Position numbers and translations under genes: made by a program. From NCBI GenBank assembly GCA_027604005.1, contig JADGJT010000133.1, forward strand, positions 3,128-52,711: 49,584 nt of DNA, written 5' to 3'. Source of the DNA: Dinochytrium kinnereticum (Eukaryota; Chytridiomycota; Chytridiomycetes; Chytridiales; Chytridiaceae). Numbering within the stretch: position 1 is the first letter of the stretch; each line of letters starts with the position of its first letter. Positions 1 to 11,493 of the stretch are shown here, in pieces. The notes under the pieces were generated by a model. It was not told the DNA's origin and ran no database searches. It was given only the letters and a program-made list of their open reading frames with translations.

Positions 1-1724
1 CCCCCCATCCCCTCCCACCCCCCGTTTCCGAACCCCACCTCCCCTCACCCTCTTCAACCTCGCAACCCGACTCCCACTCCCAGCCCCCCCCCGCCCCCCA
101 CTCCCCGGTCGCGCCCCATCCTCATTCCCCAAAGGCGGTGTGGGCAAGGCAACCCCCGTGGAGGAGATCGAAACGGCACCGCCCATGACGGTGTCTCCCA
201 GCCCACTGCGAATGTGGATCCGAACGCCCTGGCGGGCAAAGCATTTCGAGAGGTCGGTGGAGGGGGCCATCCCTGGGAAATCTTTGGGGTGGAAGACGCT
301 GAACGTGTTGGAGATGATGGTGGAGTGGGAGGTGGAGTGGGGATTTGCGCTGTGGAGTGAGGAGGTGGGGTTTGGTGAGTATGTTGGTGCAGAAGAGACG
401 CGTAAAATTATCACAAAAGAAATCGTTGAGCGCAGCAACAACAGGAACTATGAAAGCGCTTAAACAACACACACATAAATAAAATGAGAAACTGGTGAAC
501 AAAAACAGCAAGCAACATGGCAAACCAAGCTCCTAAACCAATAGACAAGAGACAAACACAGCAACAACAACAAAGCAACAACAAAAAAAAAAAGCAAAAA
601 CAACCACTCACCATCCCAAATCAAACACCATAAACCTCAACCGAAACCTTCCACTAACCCTCACGCTCAAATCCGGAAACACAAAAAACAACCCCCTCTC
701 CCCACCAGCATCCATCAAAACATTCGCCTCCGCAAAAACGCCCCCAACAAGAATATCCTTAGCAACATGATTCGACTGAAACACCCCTTCACCCGCGGAG
801 GAGCCAGACTGAATCGATCTAACGGTCTGAATGGATAATGGTGTGGAATCGGAAAAGGATGTGGAGGGGGGAGGTGGAGGAGGTGGGTGAAGGAGGGAAC
901 GAGATTCGGCTAGGATGGCGCTGGTGCTGCCTTTGGCTTCTTGTATTAGACTTGCAAAGACGAGAAAGGTGGGAAAGTTGGGGAATCTTTTTTGTGTGTG
1001 TGAGGTTAATTTCGGTTTGATCTTTTTTATCTCCCTTGCGTGCTTCGCGCGTGCGTCGTAAGAGGGTACGTACAAAAAAAGCAACAGAAAAACAGCGACG
1101 TGCGAAACACCAAAAACCAATCGTAAGAAAGACTAAACACACCTATCTCTGATATCCAATTTCCCTCCATCAGGTTCTTCCTCCAGCAATTGCAAAATGG
1201 GCGGTGGATCTTTTAGCAGCACACACCCCAACGCAAGAAAAGAAAGATAAAAACACGGGAAATATGTTATTACCAAAACAAAAAGGGCGGGGGAGTCTCT
1301 AAAAAGCAGCAGAACAACTTTTACAAAAAAACAAAGGAAGCATAGAACGGGGAATGAAAAAACGCAGATGATATATCTCACCTATTGGTCGTCTAATTCC
1401 CCAGCCACACAAAATAAGACGAAAAGGACGCGCGACATTAGGAATCAAAGACATTTGGTTAGCCACGTTTTCAACGCGATTCCATCAAAAAACCAAAAAA
1501 AAAGAAAAACAGCCTGAAAGATCCAACATCGTTCAACAACAAGCAATCCCACAAAGCAACGAAAAAAAGAAGAAAAACAACAACAACAAAAACAAAACCA
1601 AAATAAAACACAAGCAAACAGCAATCAACCAGGCAACCCACCGATCTCCATCCCCAAACCCAATCATCCTCGCCCTCAAAGGCTGCTGCCGAATCACCAG
1701 CTTAAACCTCGGCGTCGTCGTCAT
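1..1724 (-). CDS. Velvet-domain transcriptional regulator (3' part, runs off window start)
   Basis: Velvet proteins are fungal DNA-binding regulators of development and secondary metabolism that act as homo- or heterodimers in the nucleus. The exon chain is complement(join(<1..349, 612..986, 1143..1209, 1382..1392, 1642..1724)), with consistent phases and GT-AG borders. Exon 1 gives FKLVIRQQPLRARMIGFGD. Exons 2-3 complete the family signature RRPIDPPPILQL. Exon 4 carries FVFPDLSVRVSGRFRLRF, and the last exon carries the C-terminal signature SVFHPKDFPGMAPSTDLSK followed by CFARQGVRIHIR. The second exon is only 11 nt but is required to restore RRPID. The start ATG at 1724 gives just six residues before the domain, so an upstream exon is possible. 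The reading frame stays open to position 1 through a Gly/Arg-rich tail whose frame depends on G homopolymers. Which velvet subfamily it belongs to cannot be told from this. Confidence 0.87.
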
Positions 1725-4700
1725 GATATCAACGCTCCCCCCTCCTATCCCAGTCTCCTTTTAATCAAAAAAAAGAAGAAGAAAGCAAGGCAGGTGTGTG
1801 ATCCAAACTTCCGTCCTGTTTCGTGAATGGGCGCAATGGCCTACGCTTTTTCAGTTCCAAGAGTGGCTACACGGAGGGGGTATGAGACGAAGAACGGGTT
1901 TGCGTGTGTGCTGAGAGGAGGGGTTGTAGTTCGGTAGTCCCCGCACTGTTGTTGTGTGTGTCTTTTGTCTGTCTTCTCCCAACTCTGTGATCCGTCGAGA
2001 TTATCTTACAGAAACCTCCGAAATTTTAAGGAACACGCAGGTAGTTTTGTGAGCAGGGAGTATCTGATGAGGGACCATGAATGAATTTAATGGGATATCG
2101 CGAGTGTTAGCATTGGAACGAAGACAAGTGTAGGCTGTGGAGGACGAGGTTGAGGATTCCAATTTCCACACAAGGAAAAAAAGTCAGTCGTGCAAAGGGT
2201 GTGAGATGGTGATGCGGTTATTAAAAGGGTGAGGGGTACACCCGCCAAAGTCAAGACAGCGAGCGACTTCCTCCCATCCCTCCTCTCCCTCAGTCAACCC
2301 GTCAGGCGAGAAAGGCGGCATATGATGAAAAAGGGAAGAAGGGAGATGTGAAGCGAGCAGTGTGCGCGAGCATTTCAAAAAGAGGGAGTTGATTTCGGAT
2401 AGGAGCAGCAAGCAGTAAGTACCTCCACGCCAGCCAGCTCCCCAATAATCCCACCGTCGGTCAGTCACTCCAGCAATTGAGGCAGTCCGCTTCGTTTGTC
2501 GTTCGCAGCCAAGCGCAAGCTGTCTGGCGGAGGAGCCTGCTTGCAGCTGCCGTTTGCTGGATGGATGAGGTTGGGTTGAGGTGGTTTGTGAGGGGGGTTG
2601 TTGGGTTGGGTTGGTTGGTTGGTTGGTTGGTTGGCAAGGCAAGGTTTTTTTTTTTTCCCTCCCTCCCTCCCTCCAAATTGAGGTGAGGTGAGAGGAACAG
2701 CGAAAGGACCCCTGGGAGCACAGCGAAAAAGGACCAACGCAACCGTCTGTCAGGAACCAGTACCATGGTCTGCGGGCGACAAGGCGTTACCAGCCACATA
2801 CCCAAAGGATCCGCGGTTCCCACACCAGATCCGCCTCCAATCACATCGCTTGCCCTTGCATTTCCACAGCCAATGATCAGTCAGAACCATCCGCCCACCG
2901 CCCAACTGGCTGGGCCAATGAGCTGTGACCTTCCGTGTTCGGAAGGCAGCACCCCATTGGCCAGCGCATCGGCTGAGGAGGGCCGGTTTTGGCCTGGCCA
3001 GGCAGGCGGGCAGAGGCAGGCTGAGTGCACATCCCACCACCTGTTTTGATTGTTTTTCTCCCTCCTCCTCCTCCTCCTCCTCCTCCTCCGCCCAGAGGGA
3101 AGAGGGGACCGTCACACACATAGTCCATCCGATGCACCGGCATCTGGATCGAATCTGTCAAGCAGACAGGAATGTCCTTGATTCAGCCGAGGCGCAAATA
3201 CTAAATTATATTCATCAGATTCAAATGGGCGGCATTCAGCCGCTTCCGCCCAGCGGGACGGGCTGCAAACCAGAGCTCAGCAGTATGCGGGTGGATCGGT
3301 ACCCGTTGATTCGGACGATGCCCCCTGTGGTAACCAGCAGCGACCCCGATGCTGCTGCTGCTGGAGGTGCTGGGTGGGGGGCCATGGGAGACGCACGCTC
3401 TCTCCCTGCCTGTCGGCATCCTGTCAGCGGTCAGGACAGTAAAGCATCGGCTGGATGGAATGCATATTGCCGCTGGTGCTAAGGAAGGCCCCGTCGTTGT
3501 TCGTTTGTTGTTGTTGTTGTTGTTGGCTGCTCGTCACTTTTTGGCCTCACTCACCACAACGGTCTCCTTTAATGCATCACTTGCTTCATCCGGTGCTGGC
3601 TCAATCATCCATCTGATTTTACTCAAGACTAGCTAGGACGGGGGTAGGCTGCATTCTTTTATTTTCTTGAACCCATTTCAATCCAAATCCTTCATAACCC
3701 CCCTATTCCCAACCCCCTGCCATAGCAAAAGCAACCCCATCCGCCAAACAGCCATCAATCAATCATACACCATGAACACCATCTTTACAGCAACCAGCAA
3801 GCGCAGACACAGGCAAAGCCCCTCAACCGCCCTTCCTCAACCTTAAGCACGGATGGAGGATTTACAACAAGCCCTTCCATCCATCACCCCGCGGAACCCC
3901 TCCCCAAACGACCGGCAAAAGGCGATGATGCACTTGAATAACACCAAACACCAAACCCTTAGAAGCCAAAAAAAAATTAATGCGTCGGAAATCGGACCTG
4001 GCCCACTTGAGGATGGGAACGCATGTTCAACCATTGGAACTCTTTGGTTGATTCGAGATAAAGCTCAGGGACGCGACAATCGTCTCCCTTGTGGTGATGA
4101 GGAGGAAGCTGCTGCTTAATTCCAACTATTCCAGCTTTTCCTCTTCTTCTTTTTTTGTTTTGAGAGGAGGGTTCAAATAGAGCCAGCTACTAAGCGGTTT
4201 TTTTGACCTTTGCTCTGCCTATCACGTTCAGTCAGTTGGTTTGTTGCGAGCCATGTGCAATAATCATATGCCTCATCCTCTCCCTACAAATCGACATAAA
4301 CTATCTATCAGTCCACCTTGCCGGCCCTTCCCCTCAAGAAAACCCAACGCGGCTTTCCCTCACTTGAACAAACATCCAAGTGCCAAGGTACACCCTCAAA
4401 TCAACATCGCATTCGGTACTTCATTGCATGGTTTGATTCTTTATTTATTTTCTACCCTTTTTTCTACCCTTTTTAATATTTTTTTGCCGGTGCCGGCCCA
4501 AAAATTGTTTTTTTTTTGTCGCTCTCATTAAATTGTTTCGCGTCGGTTGAGCCTCTCACACACTTGATCTTAAGCCTTCAAAATATGGTCAGCATCCAAG
4601 CCTCGGGAGGGGGCGGGGGGGGGGGGTTCTATCAGGGTTCAACAACTTTAACGACCACCTTTTCCGGATAGCTCCTTCTCTAAAATTTTGATATTTGCCT

Positions 4701-4860
4701 TTGTTAAAATGAATTGCCGCCAGGTAACGATCATACTCTCAAAAAGCACTGATTAGTGTTATTTCCGGCGGGAAGAGGTTTTTTAACCAGGCATGCAGAG
4801 GTGGTGTTTGCTTTCTCTCCTTCTTTTTCCCTTTTTTTTTTTTTTTCTCCTTTTCTGGTT
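1725..4860. other. No supported gene; low-complexity DNA
   Basis: Open frames here are short and none shows a recognisable family motif. The stretch holds simple repeats: (TTGG)n near 2605-2632, a T-run with (CCCT)n at 2645-2670, (TCC)n at 3060-3090, (TTG)n at 3503-3525, and a C/G homopolymer patch near 4610-4626. The longest open frame (2925-3482, plus) is built mostly over the triplet repeat and composition-biased DNA and is not called. The first few hundred bases probably include the promoter of the velvet gene. Confidence 0.5.
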
Positions 4861-4988
4861 GTTGGATGAAAATGAGTTTCACGTTTCATTTCAATGTCAA
4901 GGTAGTCCTACGCTCCAAGACGATATCACCAAAGCAATGCACCTGCTGTTTCTCCCTACAATTAAGCATTAAATTTTCTTTGAAGCAA

Positions 4989-5292
4989 TGTCCACCCCGA
5001 AGGCATTTATGGAATGTTGAGTTGCTTTCGTTATCGGCATTTTACCGATGACCTTTCACTTGGTTTTTTTCCTCCTTCATTTGGAGGAAAGAACAAGGTT
5101 AACCTGTTTTTGGCCGCCAAACTATCACAAGTACCCAAGCTGTCCACCCCGAAGGCATTTATGGAATGTTGAGTTGCTTCTTTATTGGTATTTTACCGAA
5201 GACCTTTCACTTGGTTTTTTTCCTCCTTCATTTGGAGGAAAGAACAAGGTTAACCTGTTTTTGGCCGCCAAACTATCACAAGTACCCCAAGC
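4989..5292. repeat. 152-bp direct tandem duplication
   Basis: Two copies lie head to tail, 4989-5140 and about 5141-5292. They share TGTCCACCCCGAAGG at the start and a run ending in CTATCACAAGTACCC. They differ by a handful of substitutions, for example TCGTTATCGG against TTTATTGG, so the duplication is not brand new. The first copy is preceded by an A that makes an ATG (4988-4990), which the second copy lacks. An exon-like stretch (5283-5336, plus) sits at the end of the second copy. Confidence 0.85.
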
Positions 5293-8200
5293 CTTCCAAC
5301 ATCGACAAGGCCAAGTTGCGAGATTTCTCAAAAAAGGTATGATGCGTAGATTCGTCTCCTTCACCAATCATTTTACAAACCAATCTCTGCTGCTATATCC
5401 AAGTTAAAGGGAACCCGAAAAAAAAACCCCCCTCGGAAACAAGCCTCCACTCTCTCCTTCGACCCTCTCTCGTCTCCAAAGCTCAACCTTTCCCAAGAGC
5501 CAAAAAAACAACAGCAACAAACTCAACAGTATCGATCACCAGCCACAACATCCTTCCCCTTTAATGATTCCCATCACCGCAGCAAATGAAAAGTGAAACT
5601 CCAAAATTCGACCCCGACACCTCCAAGACCGAAATCCCCTGATCCAAAAACCGATAGTTTAACACCCCCTTTCACTCCTCACGTCATCATTCAATATGTC
5701 AAAATGAGCGATCATCGGCGTCTCTTAAGCGGCTTGTTTTGGTAAGAGGTTCGCTTTGCATGGCTTATTTGGTGAGACGTATGTTTTTCCTTCTTCTTTT
5801 TCCTTTTCTTCCAAGAGAGGTTCTAGGTTAGGGGTCTTTGTGGTGGGAAATCAGGGATGGGAGGGAGGGGGGTGTGGGTGGACCGAGTGGGTTAACTCAG
5901 ATTTTGTTTTCCGGGGGTTTGTCGATGTGGCTGAGAAGGATTTTCAGAAGGTTATAGTACCGATTCATTCGGGCGAATGACTTTTACTTTTTTATTTTTT
6001 CAACCCTTGAGTTATCGCGCCTTCAACTTTTTTTTTCTTTTGTATCGTTAAGCTAGGCTAATTTTTTTTTCTTCAAATTGGTGTCTTGATATTTTTTTAA
6101 TAGTTGATCCTGAACAACCACTTTAGCAGCTAATCCTTGTTATTCTAGTTCCTAGACACTTGGAAGTATGAGTCCTGCTTGCCTCACCAAAACCTCTTTA
6201 TCAGCCCACAGCCTTTTCGGCCAGAATCTCAACAGCATCAATAATGCAAGTTCACCAAGTCATCCGTCAAATGTCTCCTGCTTATTCACTTGAACCTCAT
6301 ATCTCGACTCATTAACATTCACAACAAGGGACGTGCCTTTCCCTCACAACACCCTCTTCTTCTTTTTTTTTTTTTTGAAAAGGATTCGGTCAAGACCACG
6401 TTATTGAAGGAGGACGACAGGTTGAAGAAGAAAAATAGGGGGTTGTTTTTTTGTTTTTTATTTTGGGAAGGTATTTTAAGGGTTGATGTTAGGGAGGACT
6501 GACCCTTTCGGGATCGTGTAATGTTCATGTACGTTTGATGCAAATACTCTGCAGACGGTAAAGTACTTTACTATTTACTTTTCAGTACCATGAAATCGCC
6601 GTTCTCACCAAACATCAAGCCATGTTCAACATTCATTTCACGTATTATAAAGTCAACATGCTCAAAAATAAAAGAAAACATCGTTACATATCCTTTTCTC
6701 ATCATAAACCATTTCCCAGCCTTCAGAAAAACAAGATAAGCCGAAATGACTTCTCCCATTATTTTTTTTTCGACATACAAAAAAAAAAACATATCATCAC
6801 CGTCCGTCCACAACCCCCCCCTTCCCACATCCAATACCGCGACGTACCTCGCACCATCCCTTTCCCCTTATTCTCGTCCAAAGTATGGACGACGGTGATC
6901 CCGCGAGCATTACAGTAGCGAGCGATTCCACCATCCCAGCAGGATTCATGATTCACAGGTTCAAGTGACAGTTCGTCTATTAGCGACAACCTTGAACGGA
7001 GGAACGATAAGCAAACAGGTTGCAGGGTAGATGAAGGTGAGCACTTTAATGTTCTTCCCCCCACTCCCCTACGTTACGACATTCTCAAAACCACACCCAA
7101 TAAATAAAGCGTCGTTGTTTATTTCTTATTTTGTATGAAAAAGATCAGCCTTCTTTTTTTTTTACAAAAAAACAAAGCATTAACTTACATAATAAATGGT
7201 CTCTATTCTTCTTCCGTGAAAGATCGCGGTTGGGCTTAAAAAAAAACCACATGATGGTTGATTTGTATATGGCCAACCCCCAAACCTCTCACAACGGGCC
7301 GTTCCAACGAGACCAAACGAAAAGCATTCAAGCACCAGCTCAAAAACAACCAGGAAGATGAAAGGTGTCCCGTCTTTTTTTAAAATCGTATAAAGATGAC
7401 AGTACAATGTGTGATTCCACATTGAACCCTCATCAACCCGCGACCCAACGTGGTCAGTTGGGCCGTGGAATAGCTTGACAGAGGAGAGACCCACCAAACG
7501 CAGAACACCAAACAAAAGTTCACCAACAACGAAAAAAAACATTTATTACTTACTGCCTTTCAAATAAAATCAAAAACAAATCATCAGGGATTATTATCAA
7601 ATAAATAAAATTGATAAAAGAGGGTGAAATAAATCAAACACCTCCCAAGGAAAGAAAAGGCCGAGTAAACAGGAACCGTGCACAAGTGCATGAAAGGCGC
7701 CTACTACACCACGTAAGGCGATGAAAGGAAGTGAAATGAAGGTATAAAAAGAGGAAGGAAACAAAAGGGGAAGGAAACGGAGTATACGAGTTGCGCCAAT
7801 ACGCAAACAAAGACCAAAGAAACAAAACAACAACAACAACAACAACAAGGAGACACCAGAAACATAGAATAGAAATGGGATGGGATGGAAGTTCATATAC
7901 GCAAAAAGGAGAAGAGAAAAAATGGTGAGCGGCGGAGGAGGGTTTGGCATTGGTTTGTTGGCTGCCAACAACAAGATTTCAAATAAAACAAAAATCAGAG
8001 TGGAAGTCCAAAGAAAAACAAAAAGGTGAAAAGCTGACAGACGGCCGTCCTTCAAAAGCCTTTTTTTTTTTTCAAAAAAGGGAAGCAACGGATAGGTGGC
8101 CCACCCGAAAAAAGGCTATGATCCCCAGTTAATGAAACAATCAAAAAAAAATATCCCACTGAAGCTAATCAAATTCGATTTCCCAGAAAAGTCTTTAATC

Positions 8201-8418
8201 CTCGCATGAAGAACCCCAAACCCTTCACTATCAGAAAAAGAGAAGAGAAAAAAAGGAATCGTCAAACAATCCTAGCGACCTCCACCTCTCTCGAAAACTT
8301 ACTATACCTCCACCTCCACCTCCCCCTCCCCAACCCCCCCCTTCCCAACCTCCGCAACCACAACACACTCAAACACTCCCCAACAACCGCCCTCTCAACA
8401 ACCCCACACTCCTAAGGG
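5283..8418. other. Gene-poor stretch with two isolated exon-like segments
   Basis: No complete gene could be built. Two segments look exon-like. On the plus strand, 5283-5336 reads YPKPSNIDKAKLRDFSKK, bounded by CACAAG and GTATGA. On the minus strand, 6848-6990 reads through CWDGGIARYCNARGITVVHT, bounded by TTCAAG and GTACGT. Neither matches a family I recognise, and flanking segments run into stops. Hydrophobic minus-strand frames at 7600-8090 mirror A-rich DNA on the plus strand and are not called. Long T and A homopolymers are frequent (6360-6375, 6770-6790, 7155-7165, 8060-8075). Confidence 0.4.
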
Positions 8419-8990
8419 GTACGCCACGGTCTCGATCCACGTCACCATATCCTCCACGCCCTATCCCGTCGAAAAAGGTAAGAAGATAGCGGCAGTTTCC
8501 AAGGGGGCTTCCACCAAATCAAAGGATCCTAGCCACCCGACTCTCACCCCCCCAAACCTCCTGCACCTCCCCCTCCCCAACACCCCCCTCCACAACCCCG
8601 CAACCCCCCCAAACCCGCAAAAATACTCCTCAACAACACCCGTCTCAACAACCCCACACTCCAAAGGGGTACGCCACGGTCTCCATCCACGTCACCAGAT
8701 CCTCCACGCCCCCAACCCCATCGCCAAGAGGTAAGAAGATCGCGGCAGTTTCCAAGGGGCTTCCGCCAAATCAAAGGATCCTAGCCACCCGACTCTCACC
8801 CCCCCAAACCTGCTGGACCTCCCCCTCCCCAACACCCCCCTCCACAACCCCCGCAACCCCCAAAACCCGCAAACACTCCTCAACAACCCCCCTCTCAACA
8901 ACCCCACACTCCAAAGGGTACGCCACGGTCTCCATCCACGTCACCAGATCCTCCACGCCCAATCCCGTCGACAAGAAGGGGTAGGAGGAT
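8419..8990. repeat. Tandem array of ~250-bp units derived from the end of the neighbouring gene
   Basis: The motif GTACGCCACGGTCTC occurs at 8419, 8669 and 8918, giving periods of 250 and 249 bp. A partial fourth unit appears to extend left to about 8280. The right-most unit is the real C-terminal coding segment of the Ca3427-like gene on the minus strand. The left units still encode recognisable pieces such as EDLVTWMETVAYP followed by CGVVETGVVEE, but in shifted frames and with stops, so they are decayed copies lying downstream of the gene's stop codon. Confidence 0.85.
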
Positions 8991-10569
8991 CGAAGGGCTG
9001 TGGCTGCTTCCAAAGGGTTGTGATGGATGGCGGAGGAGAAGAGACGGACTGAGGTCGAGATGGAGGTTAGGAAGGGCTGGAGAGGGGTGGTGGGGTCGGT
9101 TAGGAGGGGGGTGCGGGCTGCGAAGAGGAAGGCGGGCCAGGGTGGGGTTATGTTGGCGTAGTGGTGGAGTTCGCCAGAGTCGTAGTAGGGCTGATGGGTT
9201 GTTGTTGTTTTGGTGTTGTGTGTGTTAGAAAAAGGACGGGAACGGTCCATGAAGACGGAGGAAATACAGAAAGAAGAAAAGAGGAAAACAAGCAGATCAG
9301 GAACTGGCCGCCGGGGAATAGAACAAGAACAGGGATATAAAGAAAATTAAAATAAAAAAAAAAGTCAACCTTTGTGGTAAACCTCTCCCACAAAAACGCA
9401 TCGACAGTCCCATCCACAACCCCGTTCCTCAACCCCTTAATATCCCCCAACTGCAAAAACCGAAACTCCTCCTTCCCCCCCTCACCCGCCACCCACCCCC
9501 TCTGATGCGCCAAAACAAAAGGAATGATATGACTCCCACTTCCAAACCTCGACACCCCAATCCTCGCGCCCCTCAACGCATCCAAAGCAGCATCATTCGC
9601 CTCAGTCTCCTCCGGCGCATCCAAAACAGCCATGGAACCTTTCGACCGAGAGGAGAGCAGGCTGTTGGGTTTGACGGCGATGGACCAGGTCAGGGGTTTG
9701 GAGGTGAAGGTGCCGATGAGACGGTAGCCGGGGTCTTGGCAGGTTGAGGGGGTGGAGAGGTGGCGGGCGAGAGGGGCGATGAGACCTTCGGTGAGGGCTG
9801 CGGCGACGTCGATCTCGCCAGAGGCCAGCAGCCTGATCATCTATGAGGATGGGAGGAAGGGGAGTCAACGACATCAGGGGAAGGAAAAGATGCCAGGGAG
9901 AGGGACGTGAACGGGATGGCAAGGAGTGAAGGGGATGGTGAGCATAAATGTTACGTCGAGTTCTCTTTTGAAAAAGAAAGAAAAGAACAGAACAGACAAA
10001 GTCAGGTAGGGAGGCATGGGTTGGGGTGAGGAGGGTCTGAAATTGTCAGATATGTTATCTGACGGTGCCAGATGCTTAAAAATAGATCAGACGGCATGGA
10101 GATTGATGGATGCATCGGCAGTAATTCGAAGGCATGCGATGGACGGGAGTGATTCACAGGCGATGGCCAGGGGCCAGCGAGTGATGCAAGCCATGGGTGG
10201 GAGGCTGCGATGGCTGCATGCAAGGGGCGTCGCAGGGGGAGGAGGAAGCAGGGAAGATTCTGAAAAGCTGTGATAACCAGCACCATCACCAGACATCAGA
10301 TGCAGCGCTCATCCCAGCACTTCAACACGACCAAGAATCGCTGCTCTTCTCACCTCTCCAGTTCCACCAGGACAGTTCACAATCTCAACATCGACACCAG
10401 AGGCCTCAAACACCCCACTCTTCACTCCCATGTAAAGCGGTGCAGAGAAATGCTCGGGCACGCATCCAACACGCAGCTTGGGGAGACCAACACCTCCTTC
10501 GCTGTTTTCGTTGGTGTGGGTGGCCGTCATGTTGGGCATCGTCGGCGATTCTCGGGTCCTTGGGGCCAT
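8771..10569 (-). CDS. Ca3427-like periplasmic-binding-protein-fold (PBP2) protein
   Basis: The exon chain is complement(join(8771..9190, 9370..9840, 10354..10569)), 368 aa, phases 0/0. Exon 1 holds KLRVGCVPEHFSAPLYMGVK and a PGGTGE loop. Exon 2 continues with MIRLLASGEIDVAAALTEGL and later RIGVSRFGSGSHIIPFVLAHQ and DIKGLRNGVVDGTVDAFLWE. Exon 3 has HHYANITPPWPAFLFAA and ends with EDLVTWMETVAYP plus VVEECLRVLGVAGV. This layout is that of the fungal Ca3427-like family of the type-2 periplasmic binding fold, related to NMT1/THI5-type proteins. The ligand is unknown, and a soluble intracellular protein is expected since no signal peptide is visible. The start ATG at 10569 gives about 30 unconserved residues before the fold. 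The last ~25 residues after AGVV look non-conserved. The gene diverges from the glutaredoxin-like gene 280 bp away. Confidence 0.82.
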
Positions 10570-10848
10570 TGGATGTGTGAGGGCTTCGTGATCGTGGGGA
10601 TGATTCAGCAGCGATCGAGGCGATGGACTGGCAGTAGGGGACGAGACGGTCAGTGTCTGTCCTGACGGGGCTGTGGGGGATCGCTAGACTCGGTGGTCAA
10701 CCGTTGTTGGGGGTTGAAGGGCGAGATGGATGTGATGGAAGAATTGGAATCAAATCTTGGTTGGTCTCAAGTTTTCGCTTCACCCAGTTAACGAAAGATT
10801 ATCATTGGCTGGCTTATTTTGGGACCAGCGTCAACCACCGTCGTCCTG
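10570..10848. promoter_or_regulatory. Divergent promoter region between two genes
   Basis: This 279-bp spacer separates the start codons of the Ca3427-like gene (minus) and the glutaredoxin-like gene (plus), so it presumably drives both. No specific element was identified with confidence. The functional label rests on gene arrangement only. Confidence 0.45.
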
Positions 10849-11493
10849 ATGGCGATCCTCTCCGTCTCATGGACCCGAGTGGCCGTCATCACGGCCCTCG
10901 CATCGCTCACCCTGCTGTACTTTCTCTCCTTCACCGCGCCGCCCGCCTCCTCAAAACCCCACCTCCAACAGCCGCACCAACGACCTCCCGTCGCTGCAAA
11001 GGACCCAAACCACCCGCACGTCCAAAAGGTCATTGAAGATGCTGACATCCCCGTCAAGAGCACTCCGCAGGGAAAGATCCATGCAGAAGGCGTGACCTGC
11101 TACCATGTCGCCGGGTTCACCACATGCCCGTACTTTCAGAGATCCGTGGCGATGGCGAAAAGGCTTTACAAGGCGATGCCAGACAAGGTTGCCGAACCGA
11201 TTGTGTTTGGATTCTCTCGGGATGAGTGGAATGAGCGGAAGCTGGATCTGGCCAAGGTTGCCCATCGTTTGCAGTTTTGTCTTGAAGGAATCCATCCCCT
11301 TTCTGTTTGTCTTGAAGGAACCACCAACTCACCCCCTTGTTGCTGATGTTTTTCTCAGACGGTGCCTGGAGCAGGGCAGCACAGGACGTCGCCGATGGTC
11401 TGGGAGGGATGCACGCCGGATGTCTGGGCGTTTGTTGGCGGCAACGATGATTTCACGGACAGGCTCCGGATCACGCACCAGTTCAGCGACTAG
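10849..11493 (+). CDS. Glutaredoxin-like protein with N-terminal membrane anchor
   Basis: Two exons (10849..11256, 11359..11493) give 180 aa. Residues about 10-32 form a hydrophobic segment (VAVITALASLTLLYFLSF) typical of a signal anchor. A linker and a thioredoxin-fold domain follow. The active-site-like motif is TTCPYF: a single cysteine before Pro, with Phe where dithiol enzymes carry the second cysteine, so it would be monothiol if active. Exon 2 contains TSPMVWEGCTPDVWAFVGG, matching the TSP...GG glutathione-binding part of glutaredoxins. The intron (102 nt) begins GTTGCC and ends TTCTCAG. It contains a duplicated TTGTCTTGAAGGAA motif. The ATG at 10849 was chosen because the upstream in-frame extension lacks an ATG. 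Location is probably the secretory pathway, by analogy with membrane-anchored fungal glutaredoxins. Confidence 0.72.

Noticed and set aside
2925..3482. 185-codon plus-strand open frame
   Set aside because: It runs over a (TCC)n tract that encodes poly-Ser, lacks any motif, and the other strand is equally open.
7597..8088. 163-codon hydrophobic minus-strand frame resembling a membrane protein
   Set aside because: The hydrophobicity comes from T-rich DNA opposite AAAC/AAC repeats on the plus strand; no conserved pattern or splice context supports it.
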